Assembly (NCBI GenBank): GCA_964202305.1 | Contig: CAXNHX010000030.1 | Location: 1 to 10,527 of the forward strand | Source: Aquiluna sp964202305 | GTDB lineage: Bacteria; Actinomycetota; Actinomycetes; Actinomycetales; Microbacteriaceae | DNA length: 10,527 bases | Direction: 5' to 3' | In this document: piece after piece, positions 6,850 to 10,527 of the stretch | Position numbering within the stretch: the stretch's first letter is position 1 | Layout of the letters: every line of letters begins with the position of its first letter | Program-made: the position numbers and the translations under genes | The notes under the pieces: model-generated | The model's input: only the letters and a program-made list of their open reading frames with translations | Told to the model about the DNA's origin: nothing | The model's database searches: none

Positions 6850-8211
6850 CTATCTTGAGTTTTGGCGTCGACGCCTCGAAGCGCCAGCGCTTTGAGAATT
6901 GGCCCTGGAGCCCGGTGCAGCTGGTTGCTGATGACTAGGCCCTGAAGATTCGCGCAGTGCTCGCTTGCGTTGGGCATTTTGGCCGGTCGACTTGCCCGTG
7001 TTTCTCGGTTGAACTGGGGCTGCAGCAGGTTTCACGAAGGCCGCCACCTCTCCTATGAGCGCAATAACCTCGGGAGACTGTTCGTGTACCGCCTGTGGTC
7101 TTGCGGAGATCTTTGCTTGGTTCAGCAAAATCGCTAGATCTTTGCGCTGATCAGGCAGAGAAATCGTCACAACATCACCCGCGGCACCAGCCCTAGCAGT
7201 TCTTCCAGATCGGTGCAGGTAAGCCTTGTGTTCGGCTGGAGGATCAACGTGTATCACGAGCTCGACGCCCTCGACGTGAACGCCTCTTGCGGCAACGTCC
7301 GTTGCCACCAAGACCCTCGCCTTTCCCGCGCTGAACGCTTCAAGGTTTCGATCTCTGGCATTCTGCGAGAGGTTTCCGTGAAGATCGACGGCGGGGATTC
7401 CAGCCTTGGTTAGTGCGATGGCAAGTTTTTTAGCATGGTGCTTAGTTCTCAAGAACAAGATTCTTCGGCCCGTGCCGGAGGCCAGAGCGTAAACCAGTTG
7501 CTTCTTTGCCTCTGCATCGGAAGCTTCAAACACGTGGTGGGTCATCTGTGAGACCGGTGAGTTTTCTTCATCAACCGCATGCATAACGGGGTTCTGCAAG
7601 AACTTATCTACCAGCTTTTGGACGCCGTTATCCAAGGTCGCCGAAAACAGTAGGCGTTGGCCACCTCGTGGTGTGGCAGTCAAGATTCTTGTAACGCCGG
7701 GTAGGAAACCCAAATCTGCCATGTGATCGGCCTCATCCAGCACAGTGATGTCAATGGCATCCAGTTTCAAAAGGCCCTGTTTCATGAGGTCCTCAAGTCG
7801 ACCGGGGGTTGCGACGATGATTTCAACCCCGTTTCTGATCGCTTGAACCTGAGCTTTTTGAGAAACGCCTCCAAAGATGGTCGTAACTCTTAGATTCATG
7901 GCACTGGCAAGTGGCTGGAGAGTTTTGGCGATCTGCGTCGCCAGTTCACGGGTCGGTGCCAGCACGAGGCCCCTTGGCTTTCGGGGTCCTTGATTGTTGT
8001 TCTCGGAGGCAGAGAGTCTTACCACCATGGGGATGCTGAAGGCCAGAGTCTTGCCGGAACCGGTTTTACCGCGGCCCAATACGTCCTTACCTGCCAGGGT
8101 GTCTGGAAGCGTGTCGACCTGAATAGGGAAGGGAGAGTCAATGCCCTGTGCCGCTAGCACGGTTGCAATCTTGGCGGGCACGCCAAGATCAGTAAAAGTT
8201 TTTATAGACAT
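6850..8211 (-). CDS. DEAD-box ATP-dependent RNA helicase (RhlE/SrmB-like)
   Basis: ATP-dependent RNA remodelling enzyme, 453 residues, cytoplasmic. Motifs in order: Q-motif with Gln31 (FPIQ), Walker A GKTGSGKT (48-55), Ia PTREL (87-91), GG (114-115), TPGR (135-138), DEAD (159-162), SAT (190-192), ATDVAARG (303-310) and HRSGRTAR (333-340). The core ends near residue 370. The remaining 80 or so residues are low-complexity, Gln/Ala/Ser-rich and end in a basic cluster (RRRRQNSR), a typical RNA-binding tail. ATG 8211 fits the family start (MSIKTFTDLGVP); the only ribosome-site-like match is a weak GAAAG 10 bases away. Upstream is a convincing promoter and a probable 160-nt leader with several hairpins, suggesting post-transcriptional control, as is known for cold-induced helicases of this class. 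Its 3' end faces the tRNA on the other strand, with no obvious terminator between. Confidence 0.95.
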   Translation of the reverse strand: MSIKTFTDLGVPAKIATVLAAQGIDSPFPIQVDTLPDTLAGKDVLGRGKTGSGKTLAFSIPMVVRLSASENNNQGPRKPRGLVLAPTRELATQIAKTLQPLASAMNLRVTTIFGGVSQKAQVQAIRNGVEIIVATPGRLEDLMKQGLLKLDAIDITVLDEADHMADLGFLPGVTRILTATPRGGQRLLFSATLDNGVQKLVDKFLQNPVMHAVDEENSPVSQMTHHVFEASDAEAKKQLVYALASGTGRRILFLRTKHHAKKLAIALTKAGIPAVDLHGNLSQNARDRNLEAFSAGKARVLVATDVAARGVHVEGVELVIHVDPPAEHKAYLHRSGRTARAGAAGDVVTISLPDQRKDLAILLNQAKISARPQAVHEQSPEVIALIGEVAAFVKPAAAPVQPRNTGKSTGQNAQRKRALRESSGPSHQQPAAPGSRANSQSAGASRRRRQNSR

Positions 8212-8371
8212 AGTGAGATTGCTTTCATGTGATGACTTGCATCACGTTGTGCCCCTTGAGGGGGTTGTTGGCGAGGACATCGATGGATGTAATCGTTCGC
8301 CGAAGGAAGAGATTCGCCACGATTTGTGGGGGGTCGTTCTACGACGCAAGCGTGTGATGAATCACTCACTT
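8212..8371 (-). promoter_or_regulatory. Probable structured 5' leader of the helicase mRNA
   Basis: Between the inferred transcription start (about 8371) and the helicase ATG lie about 160 untranslated bases rich in dyads. In transcript order: GTGAT-2-ATCAC (8354-8365), CCAC-5-GTGG (8317-8329), ACATC-4-GATGT (8277-8290), CCCC-4-GGGG (8252-8263) and GTGATG-5-CATCAC (8229-8245). The last ends 17 bases before the start codon. A nine-codon reading frame (ATG at 8228, stop at 8202, encoding MKAISLCL) overlaps the helicase start in another frame. I see no protein-coding pattern in the rest. No known riboswitch class is recognised. A role in temperature- or RNA-structure-dependent control is inference. 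Confidence 0.5.
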
Positions 8372-8377
8372 AGTTAG

Positions 8378-8406
8378 AGTCTAGGGGGCTAAGGCCAAAG
8401 TCCCAA
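8378..8406 (-). promoter_or_regulatory. Sigma70-type promoter for the helicase gene
   Basis: On the minus strand TTGGGA (8401-8406) is followed after exactly 17 bases by TAGACT (8378-8383), a good -35/-10 pair. Transcription should begin near 8371. Its -35 box abuts the expected -35 region of the divergent UPF0114 promoter, so the two promoters are back to back within about 60 bases. Confidence 0.6.
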
Positions 8407-8424
8407 GGTTTAGTTCGGGCTGCG

Positions 8425-8433
8425 TGGTATAAC
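8425..8433 (+). promoter_or_regulatory. Extended -10 promoter of the UPF0114 gene, probably giving a leaderless mRNA
   Basis: TGGTATAAC (TG at 8425-8426, TATAAC at 8428-8433) is an extended -10 element. The ATG is at 8439, so transcription would start at or next to the A of the start codon. No Shine-Dalgarno sequence precedes the ATG, in agreement with a leaderless message. No good -35 box is seen, which extended -10 promoters can tolerate. Confidence 0.6.
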
Positions 8434-8438
8434 TAAGC

Positions 8439-8930
8439 ATGCGCCGAATCGTAGGTCTTACCCGTTACGCAGTTATTGTTCCAGCCATTGCCGCCATGAT
8501 TGGCGCTCTTTTGCTAATGGCTCAGGGCTCAATCGCGATGATCGTGATTGTGGTCGACTCCGTCATGATGAGATTGCCACTCAAAGACTCCATCGTTGAG
8601 GTGCTGACGGCGATCGATGCAATCCTGCTTGGAACAGTTTTGTTAGTTATTGGCTACGGCCTCTACGAACTCTTTGTTGACACCAACATTGAGGTTCCGA
8701 AGTGGCTAGAAATCAATGACCTCGATGATCTCAAATCAAAGCTGATAGGCGTGATTGCGGCCATTATCGCCGTTGTATTTGTGGGTGTTTTTGTTGACTC
8801 CAAGCGAGCTGAGGATGTCTTGTCCTATGGCCTCGGGGCCGGGGCTTTGCTTGCGGGACTCGCGTTGTTTGCCCTTGCCACTCGAAAAGATCCAAATAAG
8901 GCTTCAGCAGCCCGGAAGGCCGCCGACTAG
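8439..8930 (+). CDS. UPF0114 (YqhA-type) integral membrane protein
   Basis: A 163-residue membrane protein resembling the UPF0114/YqhA family; its function is unknown to me. Four hydrophobic segments are visible at about 8-38, 52-78, 101-118 and 128-147, separated by short polar loops. The best family mark is GYGLYELFVD at 72-81, at the end of the second segment, followed by a hydrophilic loop (EVPKWLEINDLDDLKSKL) like that of family members. The C-terminus is short and charged (RKDPNKASAARKAAD), probably cytoplasmic. ATG 8439 is supported by the -10 box immediately upstream; no ribosome site is present. The stop codon overlaps the stop of the convergent small gene by four bases (shared CTAG at 8927-8930). 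It is divergent from the helicase and no operon partner is seen. Confidence 0.85.
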   Translation: MRRIVGLTRYAVIVPAIAAMIGALLLMAQGSIAMIVIVVDSVMMRLPLKDSIVEVLTAIDAILLGTVLLVIGYGLYELFVDTNIEVPKWLEINDLDDLKSKLIGVIAAIIAVVFVGVFVDSKRAEDVLSYGLGAGALLAGLALFALATRKDPNKASAARKAAD

Positions 8931-9178
8931 CAGCAAGAGTTGGACTGGGTGATCTTGAGTTCGCTCTGCCAGGCCGAGAGCTCGCCCTTGGAATTCTCAA
9001 AAGAATCAACTAGCACCGCATCGGGGTAGTAGCCGTCCGGGTAGGTCGGACAGACAGCCGCATAACCGTTTTCGCGCTTGAGAATGTGGCCAGCAAAATC
9101 CTTCTGAACCATAAATTCTCTTGCCGCCTGCTCGGAATCAAAAGGCTTGGCACATTTCGTGTAGTTCCACTCACTCAT
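8927..9178 (-). CDS. Small hypothetical protein with C-terminal Cys-Cys
   Basis: An 83-residue protein I do not recognise. It begins MSEWNYTKCAKPFDSEQAAREFM and has no signal peptide or membrane segment, so it is probably cytoplasmic. Four cysteines (9, 43, 82, 83) stand out in so short a protein; the last two form the extreme C-terminus (SNSCC). A Tyr/Pro-rich middle (CPTYPDGYYPDAV, 43-55) may be a turn-rich loop. I chose ATG 9178 because a TATACT box ends six bases upstream, giving a leaderless mRNA; an alternative ATG at 9193 (five residues longer, MYTRT) lies upstream of that box and has no ribosome site. It is 29 bases downstream of deoD on the same strand, and a 16-bp palindrome fills much of that gap. 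It could be a metal- or thiol-related protein, but that is a guess from the cysteines alone. Confidence 0.7.
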   Translation of the reverse strand: MSEWNYTKCAKPFDSEQAAREFMVQKDFAGHILKRENGYAAVCPTYPDGYYPDAVLVDSFENSKGELSAWQSELKITQSNSCC

Positions 9179-9184
9179 GGTTCG

Positions 9185-9190
9185 AGTATA
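9185..9190 (-). promoter_or_regulatory. -10 box of the small Cys-Cys gene
   Basis: TATACT on the minus strand, one mismatch from consensus, is followed by six bases and then the ATG at 9178, the same geometry as the UPF0114 promoter. No convincing -35 box is seen; GACTAA or TCGACT near 9208-9216 are the nearest candidates at 17-19 bases spacing. A palindrome at 9192-9207 occupies the spacer. Confidence 0.5.
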
Positions 9191-9191
9191 C

Positions 9192-9207
9192 ATAGATGAG
9201 CATCTAT
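9192..9207. promoter_or_regulatory. 16-bp palindrome, candidate operator
   Basis: ATAGATG and CATCTAT flank a 2-base centre, a perfect 7+7 inverted repeat. It starts immediately after the deoD stop codon and lies exactly between the -35 and -10 positions of the small-gene promoter, where a dimeric repressor would block transcription. It is not followed by a T-run and is AT-rich, so it is a poor terminator. The regulator is not encoded in this window. Confidence 0.5.
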
Positions 9208-9903
9208 TTAGTCGAGAGTCGCTAGAGCGATTTCAACCATCGCCCGAAAACCTGTTTCTCGTTCTTCGCTTGAGGTGTGGCCGGAGCCATCCATCATGTC
9301 TGAAACTGTCACGATGCTCAGGGCCTGCCTGCGGAACTTCGCGGCGAGGGTATAGAGCTGATTGGTTTCCATCTCCAGTGCCAAGATTCCGAGCTTTTTC
9401 CATTGCTCCAGTGAATCGGTGTTGTCATAGAAAAGATCACCAGAGGCAATACCGCCAACATGGAAGTCAATTCCAAGTGCCCTGGCTTTGGCAACTGCCT
9501 TTTCAAGTAGCTCAAAGTTTGCGCTTGGGGCAAAGTCCAAGCCGTTGTTGTCGCGGCGGTTGATGCTGGAATCCGTTGAGGCGGTCATTGCGATTACAAC
9601 ATCACGCAATTTGGTCGGAGCTAAACCGCCTGAGGTGCCAACCCGGATTGCCTTTTGAACACCGTATTCATCGAAGAGTTCGTGAGCGTAGATGCCAATC
9701 GAAGGTGCACCCATGCCAGTTCCCTGAACAGAAACTCGGTGACCCTGGTAGGTGCCGGTGAAGCCAAACATGTTTCGCACCGAGGAGTAGAGCTGTGCAT
9801 CCTCTAAGAAGGTCTCAGCAATCCATTTGGCTCGTAGTGGGTCTCCTGGAAGCAGAATTGTTTCCGCGATTTCTCCTGGCTTGGCTGCGATGTGAGTGCT
9901 CAT
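9208..9903 (-). CDS. deoD: Purine-nucleoside phosphorylase, DeoD type
   Basis: Cleaves purine (deoxy)ribonucleosides with phosphate to free base and (deoxy)ribose-1-phosphate, in cytoplasmic purine salvage. 231 residues, close to the 230-240 usual for the hexameric bacterial family. Active-site residues fall where expected: His4, GDPLRAKW with Gly20 and Arg24, Arg43, GTGMGAPSIGIYAHEL (61-76), Arg87 in IRVGTSGG, EME (177-179) for the nucleoside, and Asp202 with Arg215 thirteen residues later, the pair that protonates the base. All are present, so it should be active. The start ATG 9903 matches the family N-terminus (MSTHIAAKPGEIAE). The gene begins nine bases after the aspA stop; no ribosome site lies in that gap (a GAGGAG is about 16 bases upstream), so translation may depend on coupling to aspA. 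Confidence 0.95.
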   Translation of the reverse strand: MSTHIAAKPGEIAETILLPGDPLRAKWIAETFLEDAQLYSSVRNMFGFTGTYQGHRVSVQGTGMGAPSIGIYAHELFDEYGVQKAIRVGTSGGLAPTKLRDVVIAMTASTDSSINRRDNNGLDFAPSANFELLEKAVAKARALGIDFHVGGIASGDLFYDNTDSLEQWKKLGILALEMETNQLYTLAAKFRRQALSIVTVSDMMDGSGHTSSEERETGFRAMVEIALATLD

Positions 9904-9912
9904 GATGGAAGC

Positions 9913-10527
9913 TTAGAGCTCCTCGAGAGAGATGGTCTCTGGTCCGGTTAGGGCCTCAAGATCTCCCAGGACCGCATTAAATTCTTCGAGGGTCATGTAG
10001 CCCAATCCGATGACGGTGTCTTTCACGGAGGCATTGTTGGCTTGCGCAACCTTGGCCACCTCGGTGGATTTCTCGTAACCAATTTTGGGAGATAGCGCGG
10101 TCACAAGCCCGATGGAATTCTCTACCGTTTGACGCAGTAGTTCCCGGTTAGCGGTGATGCCAAGAATGCAATTATCAGTGAGGGTTGCACAGCCTCTTCG
10201 GAGGTAACGAATAGACATGAGCAGTGACCTTGCAATAACTGGCTCAAAGGCATTGAGCTCCAATTGGCCGGCCTCTGCAGCGAGGGCAACAGTCAGGTCA
10301 TTTCCAATGACCGTGAAGGCAATCTGATTCATCACTTCTGGGATGACGGGGTTTACCTTGCCGGGCATGATCGAAGACCCAGCTTGCTTGGCGGGAAGGT
10401 TGATTTCATTGAATCCGGCCCTTGGGCCTGAGGACAAAAGCCGCAGATCATTTGAAATCTTTGACTGCTTTACGGCTACCACACGAAGGGCATTTGAACA
10501 GCGGACGTAGACACCGGTGTCCTGGGT
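9913..10527 (-). CDS. aspA: Aspartate ammonia-lyase, C-terminal part (N-terminus beyond window)
   Basis: Deaminates L-aspartate to fumarate and ammonia. The frame is open from the right edge to a TAA at 9913, giving 204 residues; family members are about 470, so roughly the first 265 residues are outside. The fumarase/aspartase signature GSSIMPGKVNP is at 50-60 of the visible part and carries the catalytic serine loop and Lys. The text around it separates it from fumarase C: NDLRLLSSGPRAGFNEINLP before and PVIPEVMNQ after are the aspartase form, whereas fumarases read 'NP(T)Q.E'. TQDTGVYV at the edge and GLVTALSPKIGYEKSTEVAK also fit aspartase. GTG 10482 is an internal Val, not a start, because the frame and homology continue upstream. 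It is co-directional with deoD at a nine-base gap, so the two are probably co-transcribed; the promoter lies outside the window. Confidence 0.93.
   Translation of the reverse strand, partial: TQDTGVYVRCSNALRVVAVKQSKISNDLRLLSSGPRAGFNEINLPAKQAGSSIMPGKVNPVIPEVMNQIAFTVIGNDLTVALAAEAGQLELNAFEPVIARSLLMSIRYLRRGCATLTDNCILGITANRELLRQTVENSIGLVTALSPKIGYEKSTEVAKVAQANNASVKDTVIGLGYMTLEEFNAVLGDLEALTGPETISLEEL

Noticed and set aside
6864..6898. GGCGTCGACGCC palindrome and AAGCGC/GCGCTT dyad as a terminator for the tRNA
   Set aside because: Both lie within the helicase coding end, have little or no loop, and no T-run follows on the plus strand.
8141..8377. Plus-strand 78-residue reading frame across the helicase start and leader
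   Set aside because: Half of it is antisense to the helicase N-terminus, there is no ribosome site or promoter, and the product resembles nothing; it is better explained as a chance frame over the leader.
9177..9563. Plus-strand 128-residue frame over deoD
   Set aside because: It is antisense to clearly coding deoD sequence, and its product is rich in Arg, Ser and Cys as expected of a shadow frame.
9913..10482. Fumarase C as the identity, and GTG 10482 as a start codon
   Set aside because: LLSSGPRAG, NPVIPEV and the SPKIGYEKS region are of the aspartase form, and the frame continues with TQDTGVYV to the window edge, so 10482 is internal.

Overview
The window looks like chromosomal DNA from a small-genome actinobacterium. 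It has moderate GC content, lipoprotein-type transport, a long actinobacterial PutA with a 'VGVAGHN'-type proline dehydrogenase motif, and a UPF0114 gene and a small gene whose -10 boxes lie so close to the ATG that their mRNAs are probably leaderless. The style suggests Microbacteriaceae, perhaps an aquatic streamlined lineage; this is inference from protein and promoter style, not a database match. I see no mobile element, CRISPR array, phage gene or origin. Almost all genes are on the minus strand; only the tRNA and the UPF0114 gene are on the plus strand.

Layout. 1-3362 (minus) is most of a bifunctional proline dehydrogenase / P5C dehydrogenase (putA), with its C-terminus beyond the left edge. 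3403-3438 is a hairpin terminator closing the next operon. 3451-6347 (minus) is a four-gene osmoprotectant-type ABC importer in transcription order ATPase, permease, permease, lipoprotein binding protein, joined by 4-, 8- and 4-base overlaps. A DUF427 gene (6366-6656) sits 18 bases upstream of the ATPase and may be its leading cistron. 6762-6834 (plus) is tRNA-Arg(TCT). 6850-8211 (minus) is a DEAD-box RNA helicase with a likely 160-nt structured leader. 8439-8930 (plus) is a UPF0114 membrane protein. 8927-9178 (minus) is a small unrecognised protein ending in Cys-Cys. 9208-9903 (minus) is deoD, and 9913 to the right edge (minus) is the C-terminal part of aspartate ammonia-lyase.

How the genes may work together. 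The importer would bring in betaine, choline or proline-like solutes, and the adjacent PutA oxidises proline to glutamate, so the left half reads as compatible-solute uptake beside proline catabolism. On the right, aspA (aspartate to fumarate plus ammonia) and deoD (purine nucleoside phosphorolysis) are nine bases apart and probably co-transcribed, a nutrient-scavenging pair.

No gene-free stretch exceeds 300 bases. The longest, 8212-8438, holds the helicase leader and two divergent promoters. The window is mostly ordinary housekeeping and accessory metabolism. The least-explained parts are the helicase leader, the palindrome-plus-promoter in front of the small Cys-Cys protein, and the dyad in front of the tRNA. 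I do not see an obvious new multi-gene system.
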